This document shows, piece after piece, positions 27,579 to 38,100 of a stretch of DNA of 64,000 nucleotides (position 1 is the stretch's first letter; every line of letters begins with the position of its first letter). The translations under genes and the position numbers were made by a program. Source of the DNA: Verrucomicrobiales bacterium (lineage in GTDB: Bacteria > Verrucomicrobiota > Verrucomicrobiia > Verrucomicrobiales > DEV007); NCBI GenBank assembly GCA_002726915.1, contig PBSY01000058.1:52101-116100 (forward strand). Direction: 5' to 3'. The notes under the pieces were generated by a model. The model had not been told where the DNA came from, ran no database searches, and worked only from the letters and a program-made list of their open reading frames with translations.

Positions 27579-30500
27579 TCATTCCACCTTCAGCACCCCG
27601 TTCATAATCATCCAGTGACCAGGGAAGGTGCAGAGATAAGGGTAGTCGCCGGGCTTATCCGGCACGTCGAAGTAGATCGTAGCTTCCTCGTTTGGGTTGA
27701 CCATGTCCGTCCACACGAGGACTTCGTCCGACCCCGGCACATAATGACGAGCGAGCCCTTGGGGGTCAGTGATCATAAGGTTGGCCAGTTCTCCTACCCT
27801 TTGGAGACTGCCGGGTTGTGTGAGGATCCAGTTATGAGGCAAAACGTCGGGATTGACGAAAGTCAGGCTGATTCGCTCTCCAGCTTTGGCGCGGAGTTCC
27901 TTCTGCACGAACTGGAGGCCGGACTCCGCTTCAACCCGGATCTCGCGACCTGCTTTGCCTGCTGCCCACGGGTTCGGCTCCGAAGCTTCCGGCACGAGCG
28001 CGTTTGATGGCACGGCGGGTTTCGCTTTCTCAATTGCTGTGTAGCCCGGAAAGGCAGTGAAGGGTTCGCCGAGTTCGTGCAGGGTAAGGAAAAAATCCTG
28101 CCCGGTGGCGAGTCGCAAGTGAACCTGGTTGGCGGGGGTGAGTTGGGGAATCTCGACGAAGAGGGCGCAACCTTTCTCAAGCCGGTGCAGGCCGCGTATC
28201 GCGAGCGGGTCGTGGCCGGGAGTATCGGGATAGCGCAGGGAAAACTCGGGAGAGCCATAAGCGGCGCTGTATCGGTAGTTCCAACACTGCGCAAATGTTT
28301 CGTCGGGCGACGCTGCGGACGCGGGGAAAGGCTGATCGAAACGGATGAGAATGCCGTTTTCCCGAGTCTCGAACCCTACGGGAACTGGACTGCCGCCGGT
28401 GAAGCGGACCCGCTGGAAGCACCCGTCGATCGGAGCGTAGTTTCCCCAGCCGAGCAAACCGCTGACATAGAGCTGACCATCGAGAGGATGGAACCGGGCG
28501 CACTGTGGACCGGAGTCGAAGTTCCCCGTGATCTTCATCGTGGCGGCCTGCCAGCGGTCGTTAACCTGCTCACGCATCACAAGCCAGGCGCTGGCCCCAC
28601 CGGAGGATAGGTGAACAAGATTGCCGTCTCCGGCAAGCGGTGCCCACTTCTCGCCGCTAATGAAAGCCTGGCTGCTCGAGCTGTTGTCTTCGCCACGCGG
28701 CAGGTAGAGGAGCGGCGGTTCGGGGTCTTGTCCATCTTTCGGGCCACCTGCGCCAAAATGGGCGCCTTCGTTCCTGCCCAACTCGACCTGAAAGACACTC
28801 GATGCCGGTGTCCAGACACCCTCCTGACCGCTTGTGGTGAGAAAACGTCCGTCGGGGGACATTGCAAGACCATTCGGATTGCGGAATCCGGTGGCGAGCA
28901 CTTCGACGCTATTGTCAGCAGAGATGCGGCAGAGACCTTCGTTGCCTGAGGTGTAAATCCACCGACCTTCGAGGTTCTGTTCAAGTCCGACGACGAAATT
29001 GTGACCGCCGATCGAAGTCTCCATCGCATTTGTGACGCACTCATAGTAGTCTGTTTCATCGTCGCCGTTGAGATCATGGAGGCAAGTGATCTGATCACGG
29101 CCGATGACGTGGACTTTCCCGTCGACGATCTTCATTCCGAGTGGCTGATGCAGGCCCGAGGCAAAGCGTTTCCAGCGCAGCGTCTCCAGCGTTTCATCGA
29201 TGCCGCGCACGAGCCAGACCTCGCCGGTCATCGTGCAGACAGCAGCGCTGCCATCATCAAAGAAGTCGTGGGCGGTGAGGTAAAAAACAGTACCGTAAGG
29301 ATTCTCAATGGGAAGCGTGAGGCGATCCGTCGCAAAGGGTTGTCCAGTTCCGGTTTCGCCGCGGGTCTTGATCCATTCCGGCCATTGGGGCGGGCCTCCC
29401 AGAGTCAACGGCGCAAGGGCCTCCCTCCCGTCACCACGGACATTGAGCAATTGCCGACCGTCTTCGTTTTCGTAGGCAAAGACAACCTCCTTTCCATGGC
29501 GATAGAAACCGAGGTAGCGCCCTTCTCTTTGCTGCTCTGATTTTGCAACGACCGTGCCGTCCATCGGAGCACCGACCATGAAGCCACGACGGCGATCGTT
29601 GAGCCTGACAAAGCCTCCCTCCCAAATGACAGGAAACGTGAGTCGCGTCGGATCGAAGACGGCGGCAAGGTTATCATAGCGCACGCAAACGCTCTTAGGG
29701 ATCCTGAGATTAGCTCCTTTGAAAACCCCACAGAAGACAGAGCCAAGATCGGACTTAGACCAACGATCGTCCACCCAGGTGTCTGCGTCATTCTGATTGC
29801 CCCAGTGCCCCTGCTGCCCGCCGTCCAATCCGGGAAAGGCAGAAATCAGTTCAGGCGGTGGGCTTTGCTTTCTGAAGTGCAGGGCTTGTTTGCCATAAAA
29901 ATCGAAGACCCGCTCGCGGTTCACGAACGCGTCCCGATGCTCGTAGTCCTCGGGATTCAGGGGCGCCAGATTGGGGGTAAAAGGCACAGGTGCCGGAGCC
30001 TCGGCGACGGAAGTTACGGCTGGGAGATCATCGAAATTCCAGAGGCCAAGGGTGCTACCCTCGCGCTCCCGCGGAGAATCACTGAGTTGTGGTTCCAATA
30101 CTCCGCGCGAAATACGGACGTCATCGATGAGGCCGTCGCAGCCAATCGTTCCTTCAACAAGCCGCCCGACCGCGTAGGACTCGACCCCGGCATGACGCAC
30201 TATCTCCGGCAGTTGGCCGGTTCGCCTTTCCAGCACGAGCTTGCCATCCACCCACAGCTTGACCTGCGCTTCATCGACGCTCGCGACGAGGTCATGCCAT
30301 TCGCCGTCGCAGATATCAATTTCGGAACGGTAGTCGCCGCCACGTCCAGGCATGTATAGGGCCAGAGTGCCGCGCTTGGCGAGGGTGTAAAGTTCCCAGT
30401 GGGTATCGGCCTTCTTTGGGTTGCAGGCAACGAGGATATTGAAACGCTCTTTTCGATCGAGCTTAGCGCGGCATTCAATTGTGAAAGGCAGGGCGTGATA

Positions 30501-31601
30501 GTCAGGATTTCCCGCCAAGGAGAGACCGCCGGAAAGAGCCTTTCCAAATGTCTCACGGATCGAAGGCACGCCAGTCGCTTTGCGTGTCGCTGGTGGACCT
30601 GAAGCGGCTTCTACCGTTTTAGAAATGTTCTCCGATTCGGTCCAAGTGCGATAGTCGGGCTTCGATTCTGGTTTGTTGCCGTCAAGCTGTGACAGGATCC
30701 AGTTCAATCCATCGATATTGTCGAGGAGGCGGCCTTCCGCGTCTTCGTTCGTGTGGTTGAGAATGCCAATCGGGCCGTCATAACCACTCACACGGATCTG
30801 GCGGATCATCTCCACGTCTTCCGTGCCGATGCCGAGCGGCAAGATCTTGCGGCCCATCTGGTCTCCCCCGATGTCCATGCCGTTGAGATTCAGGCAGATC
30901 AGGTGCTGTTTCATTGCCTCAAGCACCTTTGGAAAAAAGTCCAGATGGCTGTGACCGTGGTGGAGGTTGTAAACTATGCCAACGTTATCGATGCCTCGGG
31001 ACTTGAGCGATTTGAGGATCGCAATCTGATTCTCCGGCTCGCCGAACCAGCCTCCGTGATTGTACAGACCGACCGTGAGCCCCTGAGGCGCCGCCGCTTC
31101 GCAGATTGGCGCAAGGCGCGCGATTTCCCTCGCGATGCGGGCCTGCTGGTCGGCCTCATTTTCCGCTTTGACCGACTCCTTTCCAGAACCGCTGACCCAT
31201 AGTTGGGGCTTCAAGTCGTGACGCTGAAAAAGCTCGAGGATTTCGCTGGCCCGATCATTGAATACCGTCGGAAACCACCAGCCCAGCAACTCGATGTCAT
31301 GCTTTTTGAGCGCAGTTAACTCCTCGTCCCATTGCGGAATGTGTTCGGGACGGTAGTCATAAACAAATTTTGTGATGCCCAGTTTTTTCAGCATCGCTGC
31401 CCGCTCCTCGGGACCACGCTTTTTGCCGTCGTAGGGAACGATACACCAGGCCGCGAGATTACTTTTGTCGAAGATGTCGGCCCCCGAAGCAGGCATGGCG
31501 ATCCCGGAAAAGAGCGCGACGACGAGAAAAACCGAACGGAGCGAAAATATCAGCCGTGATTGGGGCAATGAGCAGAAGGGGATTCCGCGGTTTTCTTTCA
31601 T
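27579..31601 (-). CDS. Multidomain protein: TIM barrel, LamG, DUF6797-like, propeller, azurin-like cupredoxin
   Basis: 1340 residues. Domains in order: signal peptide (about 1-41); TIM-barrel sugar-phosphate isomerase/epimerase-like (about 45-310, LKPQLWVSGSGKES); LamG/concanavalin-like (about 350-525, YAVGRLVEGTIGCDGLIDDV); a PVC region resembling DUF6797 (GHWGNQNDADTWVDDRW); a heme-associated-type beta-propeller (about 790-1170); and a C-terminal cupredoxin (about 1219-1340). The cupredoxin has an azurin-like copper set: His1256 in VLPHNW and CTFPGHWMIM, giving Cys1324, His1329 and Met1333 in C-x4-H-x3-M spacing. I see no CxxCH heme. GC looks much higher than in the flanking genes. Role: probably periplasmic sugar redox; unproven. 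Confidence 0.85.
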   Translation of the reverse strand: MKENRGIPFCSLPQSRLIFSLRSVFLVVALFSGIAMPASGADIFDKSNLAAWCIVPYDGKKRGPEERAAMLKKLGITKFVYDYRPEHIPQWDEELTALKKHDIELLGWWFPTVFNDRASEILELFQRHDLKPQLWVSGSGKESVKAENEADQQARIAREIARLAPICEAAAPQGLTVGLYNHGGWFGEPENQIAILKSLKSRGIDNVGIVYNLHHGHSHLDFFPKVLEAMKQHLICLNLNGMDIGGDQMGRKILPLGIGTEDVEMIRQIRVSGYDGPIGILNHTNEDAEGRLLDNIDGLNWILSQLDGNKPESKPDYRTWTESENISKTVEAASGPPATRKATGVPSIRETFGKALSGGLSLAGNPDYHALPFTIECRAKLDRKERFNILVACNPKKADTHWELYTLAKRGTLALYMPGRGGDYRSEIDICDGEWHDLVASVDEAQVKLWVDGKLVLERRTGQLPEIVRHAGVESYAVGRLVEGTIGCDGLIDDVRISRGVLEPQLSDSPREREGSTLGLWNFDDLPAVTSVAEAPAPVPFTPNLAPLNPEDYEHRDAFVNRERVFDFYGKQALHFRKQSPPPELISAFPGLDGGQQGHWGNQNDADTWVDDRWSKSDLGSVFCGVFKGANLRIPKSVCVRYDNLAAVFDPTRLTFPVIWEGGFVRLNDRRRGFMVGAPMDGTVVAKSEQQREGRYLGFYRHGKEVVFAYENEDGRQLLNVRGDGREALAPLTLGGPPQWPEWIKTRGETGTGQPFATDRLTLPIENPYGTVFYLTAHDFFDDGSAAVCTMTGEVWLVRGIDETLETLRWKRFASGLHQPLGMKIVDGKVHVIGRDQITCLHDLNGDDETDYYECVTNAMETSIGGHNFVVGLEQNLEGRWIYTSGNEGLCRISADNSVEVLATGFRNPNGLAMSPDGRFLTTSGQEGVWTPASSVFQVELGRNEGAHFGAGGPKDGQDPEPPLLYLPRGEDNSSSSQAFISGEKWAPLAGDGNLVHLSSGGASAWLVMREQVNDRWQAATMKITGNFDSGPQCARFHPLDGQLYVSGLLGWGNYAPIDGCFQRVRFTGGSPVPVGFETRENGILIRFDQPFPASAASPDETFAQCWNYRYSAAYGSPEFSLRYPDTPGHDPLAIRGLHRLEKGCALFVEIPQLTPANQVHLRLATGQDFFLTLHELGEPFTAFPGYTAIEKAKPAVPSNALVPEASEPNPWAAGKAGREIRVEAESGLQFVQKELRAKAGERISLTFVNPDVLPHNWILTQPGSLQRVGELANLMITDPQGLARHYVPGSDEVLVWTDMVNPNEEATIYFDVPDKPGDYPYLCTFPGHWMIMNGVLKVE

Positions 31602-31936
31602 AGTTCTGTTACTGCTAGAGTTGAGGCGAAGAAATTTTGTATCACCAGCAACGCCTCGACCGGATGGTCTCCACTAATCGAATGGCCCCAGTCCGGCAAG
31701 CGAAGAAGTTGGCAGACGTTTAGCGCTGTAATAACCTTCTCCACATTCCTACCGATCAATGCTCCACCGGCATGAGGATCGGCCTCAAGCAATAGCGCGG
31801 AGGAGCGGATAGCTGAGGGCACAGGGGGAAAACCGTAGCCACCGACCCAACGCCCCTCTATCATCGGCGAGAGCATTTCGAGCATGAGCTGGCTGAGACA
31901 GCGCACATTGCGCTCAAAGGCGCTCCGGTCACGCAA
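31598..31936 (-). pseudogene. Possible C-terminal remnant of an alpha/beta hydrolase
   Basis: A 112-codon frame that starts only at a TTG and is preceded by an in-frame TGA. The residues look protein-like: FERNVRCLSQLMLEMLSP, WVGGYGFPPVPSAIRSSALL, and an end LRLPDWGHSISGDHPVEALL that resembles the Asp/His end of an alpha/beta hydrolase. No N-terminal half or nucleophile is present. Its stop overlaps the ATG of the 1340-residue gene (ATGA), which could mean coupling or be a scar. Low certainty. Confidence 0.35.
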
Positions 31937-32305
31937 GTTTCTGAGACGCCATCAACCGCTACTACCGGAAGGAAGCCGGCTGCTGCCAACACATTGATCA
32001 TTCCTTTTTTTTACCACCCCGGGGTAAAAGTTCCATTCTAACAAATTACGCGTATCAGTCCATTCGGGCAATCCGATCTATCCCAGCTTCGTGCCAGCTC
32101 CGATGCTGAAGTAAAGTTCGTCTAAGACTTCGTTGCTGCCTCGACCACGGTCATGAATTTTGACCGCTTTGATCTGGATACGTGATCTTCGATTTAAAAA
32201 CCTCTCTCAATTAACTTTTTGCTTTCATTCAGTCCAGACTCTCTGCTCCTTTCCCTGCGTGACAAGATCTGCAAAACCGTTTTGGATGGAAATCTCCCCT
32301 TGGTT
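31937..32305. other. Divergent intergenic region, nothing recognised
   Basis: About 370 bases, with an AT-rich patch (attcctttttttttacc) and no family-like frame. The minus strand has a short open frame MINVLAAAGFLPVVAV of unclear meaning beside the hydrolase remnant. The plus strand leads into the membrane protein gene. Confidence 0.35.
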
Positions 32306-33229
32306 ATGAAATTCTTCACGCTCTCCTCAGACATGCCGAGAGAAAAACAAGACCAATTACTTCTGCTCTATCTCCGACTCGGGGCCTTCCTATGTTTTGC
32401 GGGTTGGGCCTGGGTTCACTTCTACTGGCAAGCCCCCTACGGCGTCCTACTCTGGCACGATAACACTTTTTCATTCCTCCAACGCTTCGGGATCACGTGG
32501 GAGGAATTCGTCGGAACCGGAGTTGGTGACGGATGGGTGCAGATGTGGAGCAGCCGAATCGGATGGCTCTACCTTGCCTGCGCGATTATCTCTCTCACCG
32601 TGAGGAAAGTGTCCCGATACCAGATGATAGGACTACTCGGTGGCAGTCTTCTCCTTGTTATTTTGACCTACGCCAAATTCGTCAAGGCTCAATATCAGCT
32701 TCCCATGTTTGTGGAACACGGAGGCCAGATACTGATTCCGGTCCTCCTGGTGTTTGCTCTCTTTTTTGGCGCACGTCATCAGGCGACCGTTAATGCTGCA
32801 ATTATCGCCTTTATCATGACTTTTGCCGGTCACGGGGCCTACGCTGTCGGATTTTGGCCGACACCCAGTACTTTTTACGCGATGACCACGGTCATCCTCA
32901 ACGTGGAATACCAGGCTGCCCAGATTTTTCTCTACATCGTGGGTGCTCTCGACTTTGTCATTTGCGTGGGCCTTTTCGTTCCCTCCATTCGGTGTGCCTC
33001 AGCCCTCTATGGAGCCGCCTGGGGATTTGTCACCGCCCTTGCGCGACCGCTAGCTGGCATGTCCCTGAGCCTCAATTACTGGGGAGCTGATCAATTTCTC
33101 CACGAGGCGATCCTTCGCGCCCCGCACTTTCTAATCCCACTCTACCTCTTCTTTTTTTGGAAGAAGCCCTCATCGAAACCTGCTCATAAGACGACCAAGG
33201 AAGCTGGAGAACCCGCAATGACGTCTTAG
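32306..33229 (+). CDS. Multi-pass membrane protein of unknown function
   Basis: The ORF track starts at a TTG (32219). The ATG at 32306 (MKFFTLSSDMPREKQDQ) precedes the first membrane segment, giving 307 residues. About seven to eight hydrophobic helices are visible (LLYLRLGAFLCFAGWAWVHFYW, GWLYLACAIISLTV, MIGLLGGSLLLVILTYA, ILIPVLLVFALFFGA, AAIIAFIMTFAGHGAYAVGF, IFLYIVGALDFVICVGLFVP, FLIPLYLFFFW). Charged residues are few inside helices. A Lys-rich tail ends the protein. No family recognised; DoxX-like quinone-associated proteins are one possibility by shape only. It is followed by a PhoD-like gene 53 bases on. Confidence 0.7.
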   Translation: MKFFTLSSDMPREKQDQLLLLYLRLGAFLCFAGWAWVHFYWQAPYGVLLWHDNTFSFLQRFGITWEEFVGTGVGDGWVQMWSSRIGWLYLACAIISLTVRKVSRYQMIGLLGGSLLLVILTYAKFVKAQYQLPMFVEHGGQILIPVLLVFALFFGARHQATVNAAIIAFIMTFAGHGAYAVGFWPTPSTFYAMTTVILNVEYQAAQIFLYIVGALDFVICVGLFVPSIRCASALYGAAWGFVTALARPLAGMSLSLNYWGADQFLHEAILRAPHFLIPLYLFFFWKKPSSKPAHKTTKEAGEPAMTS

Positions 33230-33282
33230 ACACCGACTATCTTTTAGCTGACAAACACCAATCCTACCGTAACAAGACCACC

Positions 33283-35124
33283 ATGAAACTTCTGAAAACC
33301 CTGTTGATCTGCAGTATCGTAACGGCGATCACCATCCCGGCCGCTTCTCAGCAAAAAAGGAAAACCGCTAAGGGCCGAGCCGTCCTCGCGATCCCTGAAG
33401 TCGAAAAAAAAGACGCCATCTGCTTTGCTCTCTACACTGTCAGTGATGGCACGCTCAAACTGACCGCTCAACTCTACCCCTTGGCTGAAGATGACCCAAA
33501 GGAAGTTCGCCTCGAGATCGAAAAAGGCGGCAGTTGGGTTGAAGTGGCCAAGGTTAACGCCATCGATCCCGGTTGGACGGCTCCCTTTCGCGTCGAGAAC
33601 TGGGACGACAGCAAGGAGGCTAAATATCGCGTCGCCCACGGTGATGAGGCCACCTATGAGGGAATTATTCGCAAGAACCCCGTCGACAAGGACGAGATTC
33701 TCGTCGCTGGATTCACCGGAAACTCTATTCATCCAACTCACGGCGGTGACATCTCACGACAGGACATCATTGACAATGTGAAGAAAGCTGATGCCGATAT
33801 CCTCTTTTTCTCCGGTGACCAAGTTTACGATCACTTTAAGCATTATGCCGGCTGGCTAAAGTTTGGCCGAGACTTTGGCGATATCATCAAAGACCGCCCC
33901 ACTCTTTGTCTTCCTGATGACCACGACGCCGGCCAGCCCAACCTCTGGGGTGAAAGCGGCAAGATCTCGACTCTAAACGGCGCCTCTGACGGAGGTTATT
34001 CTCGCCCCGGAGTCTACGTGCAGGAAGTGGAGCGCGCCCAGACAAGTCACTTTCCCGATCCAGCCGATCCTCATCAAATCGGCCAAGGAATTGGTGTGTG
34101 GTTCACCAACCTGAACTGGGGCAACATCGACTTCGCTGTTATAGAAGACCGAAAGTTTAAGACTGGCCCCGCCGGTCGAATTCCCAAGCAGGGCCCCCGC
34201 CCCGACCATATTCTTAATCCAGACTACGACTCAACTAGCGTGGACGTCGAAGGAGCTGTTCTTCTCGGAGAGCGACAACTCAACTTCCTCAATAACTGGG
34301 CGCAGGACTGGGCTAAGGCCGACATGAAGGTTGCTCTTTCTGCAACGATCTTCTGCGGTGGCGCCCATATCCACGGCAATGCTAACGGACGTCTCCATGC
34401 GGATATGGACTCCAATGGTTGGCCGCAGACCGGCCGAAACAAGGCCATCAGCGCTCTGCGCAAAGGCTTCGCCTTTCACTATGCCGGCGACCAACACCTC
34501 GCTACCATTTTCCAGCACGGCGTCGCCGAGCACGGTGACGGGATTTGGTCGTTCTGCGTTCCTTCTATCGCAAACCTTTACCTTCGCTGGTGGCAGCCGC
34601 TTGAGCCCGGCGCAAATCGCGAAGAGGGCGCTCCCGAATACACCGGAGACCATCTCGATGGATTCAACAACAAGGTCACCAACTATGCAGCTGCTAACCC
34701 GGAAGCCAATCCAGCCGGCAATATCTTAAACACCCGCTCGGCAGGGTGGGGCATCGTGCGACTCAACACCAAATCCCGCGAAATCACGATGGAATGCTGG
34801 CCGCGAAACGTCGACATCACTGATCCTGCCTCGGAACAGTATCCAGGTTGGCCAAGGACTATCTCCCAGTTCGATAACTACAACCCGCCGTCCTGGGGAA
34901 AGCTCGGAGAGCTGTCATTTGACGTAGAAGATCCCGTAGTCCAACTGGTTGATGAGGAGACTGACGAAATTCTCTACACGGTTCGAGCCAACGGAAAGAC
35001 CTTTACCCCTGGTGCTCCCGAAGGAAAAACGTTCGTGGTGAAAGCTGGCAGAGATACCCCCGACACCATAGTATCTCAGAAAGGTAAGGTCGGTTGCGCC
35101 CCTCAGACGGTTTCGCTAAACTAA
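33283..35124 (+). CDS. PhoD-like metallophosphatase (second, divergent type)
   Basis: 613 residues with a signal peptide (MKLLKTLLICSIVTAITIPAASQ). An N-terminal Ig-like region (about 45-125) precedes the phosphatase core. The core motifs are FFSGDQVYDHF, CLPDDHDAGQPNLW and HYAGDQHLAT, again GDxxY, DDHD and GDxH. Insertions around FPDPADPHQIGQGIG and a long C-terminal region (PEYTGDHLDGFNNKV ... PGWPRTISQFDN, then a beta-rich end) distinguish it from the 25-kb PhoD. This long form recurs in PVC genomes near sulfatases. Substrate unknown; secreted phosphate or sulfate-ester release is plausible. Confidence 0.88.
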   Translation: MKLLKTLLICSIVTAITIPAASQQKRKTAKGRAVLAIPEVEKKDAICFALYTVSDGTLKLTAQLYPLAEDDPKEVRLEIEKGGSWVEVAKVNAIDPGWTAPFRVENWDDSKEAKYRVAHGDEATYEGIIRKNPVDKDEILVAGFTGNSIHPTHGGDISRQDIIDNVKKADADILFFSGDQVYDHFKHYAGWLKFGRDFGDIIKDRPTLCLPDDHDAGQPNLWGESGKISTLNGASDGGYSRPGVYVQEVERAQTSHFPDPADPHQIGQGIGVWFTNLNWGNIDFAVIEDRKFKTGPAGRIPKQGPRPDHILNPDYDSTSVDVEGAVLLGERQLNFLNNWAQDWAKADMKVALSATIFCGGAHIHGNANGRLHADMDSNGWPQTGRNKAISALRKGFAFHYAGDQHLATIFQHGVAEHGDGIWSFCVPSIANLYLRWWQPLEPGANREEGAPEYTGDHLDGFNNKVTNYAAANPEANPAGNILNTRSAGWGIVRLNTKSREITMECWPRNVDITDPASEQYPGWPRTISQFDNYNPPSWGKLGELSFDVEDPVVQLVDEETDEILYTVRANGKTFTPGAPEGKTFVVKAGRDTPDTIVSQKGKVGCAPQTVSLN

Positions 35125-35180
35125 TTCCTCAAAGCAGAGCGGTGGAAATCATTACTCTACCAACCAATAGCCCGCCTAAG

Positions 35181-38100
35181 TCAGGGAACACTAACTTCAA
35201 CAATCACGAAGAGGGGTCCATCGGGCATTGGCGCGCAAATTTCAACGCGTTCCCAATCCTCATCAATGGAGACCACCGTCCCTGCTTCACTCACCGCCAC
35301 GAAACTGCCACTGACCAGCGTGGTGGACGTCTTTGGCGTGTAGGCCAGTCCACTGCCTTTTCGCCTTATATATTGGAGAGTCCAACAAGGCGTATCACCC
35401 ACTTCAGTTTGAAGAAGCGGCAATCCTGATGAACCACCATCGACCATCGTGCGGAGATCCAATGAGTCGAGCTCCATATTGTAGGCATACTTTTCAAGAT
35501 TGGTGACGCTACCTCCATAAGGCGTCGCGCTCGGAAGGGCATCTGATCCGCCTAATCCAGCTGCAGTGGCAACGCCATCAAACAAAATTTGAGCTGTGGC
35601 AACGGTAAATGTTCTGGAAACATTCTCAGCGGGAACATGACGTTGGCTTCCCGCCTGCGAAGCTGCCACCGTGACAGTTCCAGAACCCGTAAATCTCAAT
35701 ATATTTGAGCTGTCGATCGTGGCTGGGCCGCTGGTAATCGCAAAGGTAACCGGGTTCCCCGATCCACCTCCCGTCGCTGAAAGAGCGAAGGTATTACTTA
35801 GTGCCTGATTAGGAATAGCCGGAAACGTAATGACTTGCGGTAGAGGTATGCTCTGAAAGGAAATTTCATCCACCCAGCCACTATCAGAGCCCACCGAGAG
35901 CTGACCATTCTTAAAGTATTCCCAACGAAGAGAGTGGTTCCCCTCTGGAATCGCATAGGAGTACTGGGTCCAGTCGATTTCCCCTGTAATACTGGTAATT
36001 GCGGTGCCATCAAGAGAAAAGATCAGTCCATCGATCCCTGCTTCAGAAGACACCTTCCACCAGAAATTAACCGTATCGGGACCAACGACATCAAAATCGA
36101 AATATGAAATTTCTCCATCGTTCACATCGCCGCTTTGAGCGGCGTCCACTCCGTCGTGTGTCGTGGTCGTCTCATAAAACCAGGAAGGACTTCCTGTCGA
36201 AACCGGTAATTCCATATCAAGTGCTTCCCCTAGATTACTAATAACGATGGAAACAGCCTGAGTATCGGATCCACTGGCATTCGTTGCTGTCACAGAGACG
36301 TTTGTTGTCGAGAAACCAGTTGGGGTTCCGGAAATTAATCCCGTAGACGTATTCAAACTTAAGCCAGCCGACAACGTTCCGCTGGAAAACGAGGTCGCAG
36401 GTTGTGATGTCTGAATCTGGTAGAAAAAAGGAACTCCTACCTTACCAAAAACTTCGGATGCACTGGTAATGAACGGGCGAAAGTCAGACGATAAAAGAGC
36501 AACATCATCAAGCCATCCTGCGTCGCTACCCGCCGAAACATACTGATCCTTATCAAATTCCCACCGCAAGGCATGGGTGCCGGATGGTAACTCATGAACG
36601 ACCCGTTCCCAGCCAACTTCGCCAGCAATGGCTGCTATTTCAGTGCCATCGACTTTAAATCTAAGATAATCATAGTTCGCTTCAGAGGACACCTTCCACT
36701 GAAAAGCGATCGTGTCTGGCCCTTCGACTGAAAAATCAAGGAACGTGATCTCCTCATCACTTGCGTTCCCACTCTGGGCTGCGTCCACACCATCAAACGT
36801 GGTGGTGGTCTGTCGAAACCATTGCGGGTCACTGGTAAACGGATCGACACTCGAATTATCGATTGCGTCAGACAATTGGCCCGTCGTCGCTAGTACGATC
36901 TGATCCACCCAGGCAGTATCCGAGCCGACACTAATCACCGGATCTTTTTCATAGACCCATCGCATCGTATGGACTCCTGCCGCTACCTCATAATTCACCT
37001 CACGCCAGTCTTCTTCTCCAGAAACCGAACGGACCTCAACACCATCATCTAGCAAACGAAGAACATCGATTCCGCTTTCGGACGAGACTTTCCACCAGAA
37101 CGTGAGGGTGTCAGGACCTGCAATGGGAATTTCAAACCAAGTGGATTCACCATCATCGACATCACCACTCTGAGCAGCATCGACGCCATCGTAGGTCATC
37201 TCTGTCTGAATGAACCAAGGAATCGGCCCGGAAGTAATCGTTAGCCCGGTATCGAGTGCGCTACTCATGCCAACAGGGTCCTGTATTTCAACAGTCAAAA
37301 TTTGCTCTGCCGTACCAGTCGTATTCGTGGCTCCAATCGTGACAGTAAAAGTCCCCACCTCAGTCGGAGTACCCGATAAAATTCCCGTTGCGGTATCTAA
37401 ACTCAATCCGGCCGGCAACGCTCCTGCAATAGAGAATGAAGCAGCCGAATGGGTTGTTTCAATCTGATGACTGAACAGTTTTTCTTTAATGCCGGTCACC
37501 AAGGCTCTGCTGATAATTACCGGTCGCAAATCTTCACTGTCGAGAGAGATCAGGTCCACCCACGAAGCGTCACTGCCATTAACCACGCTCATATCTTTTT
37601 CATAACTCCAGCGAATTAGGTGGGTTCCGGCAGGAACTGTGTAGGCGGACGCTTCCCAGTCCTGCTCTCCCGATATCTGAGCTACCGTCGTGCCATCATC
37701 CTTTAAGCGCAGATAGTCAAAGCCAAGCTCGGAGGAGACCTTCCACCAGAATCGAAGCGTGTCAGGACCATCAACAGTGAGCTCAAACCATGTCGCCTCA
37801 CTGTCATCAATCGCCCCACTCTGCGCCGCGTCAACGCCGTCAAGTGTCACCTCAGCCTGAAGAAACCAAGGAGGATTTCCATTTTGAATTGGAAGCCCGG
37901 TATCGAGGGCGTCCTTGATAGGATCATCGGAAACTTCGATTACAAGTGTCTTAGTATTGGTGCCTGCCGGATTCGTCGCTGAGATCGATACGCTGACACT
38001 CTCTGAAATTGAGGGGGTCCAATTGATCACTCCCGTAGTGGTGTCAATTGTCATCCCGGGCGGCACAGTTCCACCCAAAGCAAAAGAGCGGGGCACATTC

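Noticed and set aside
27551-27580. GCAGAATCC half-match to the ECF motif
   Set aside because: Only the first box is similar (TTGCAGAATCC), with no GAGATAT at 11 bases, and it lies between convergent gene ends.
35848-37900. Regularly spaced repeats that could suggest a CRISPR or DNA satellite
   Set aside because: The repeats keep reading frame, differ at synonymous and non-synonymous sites, and encode a protein domain.
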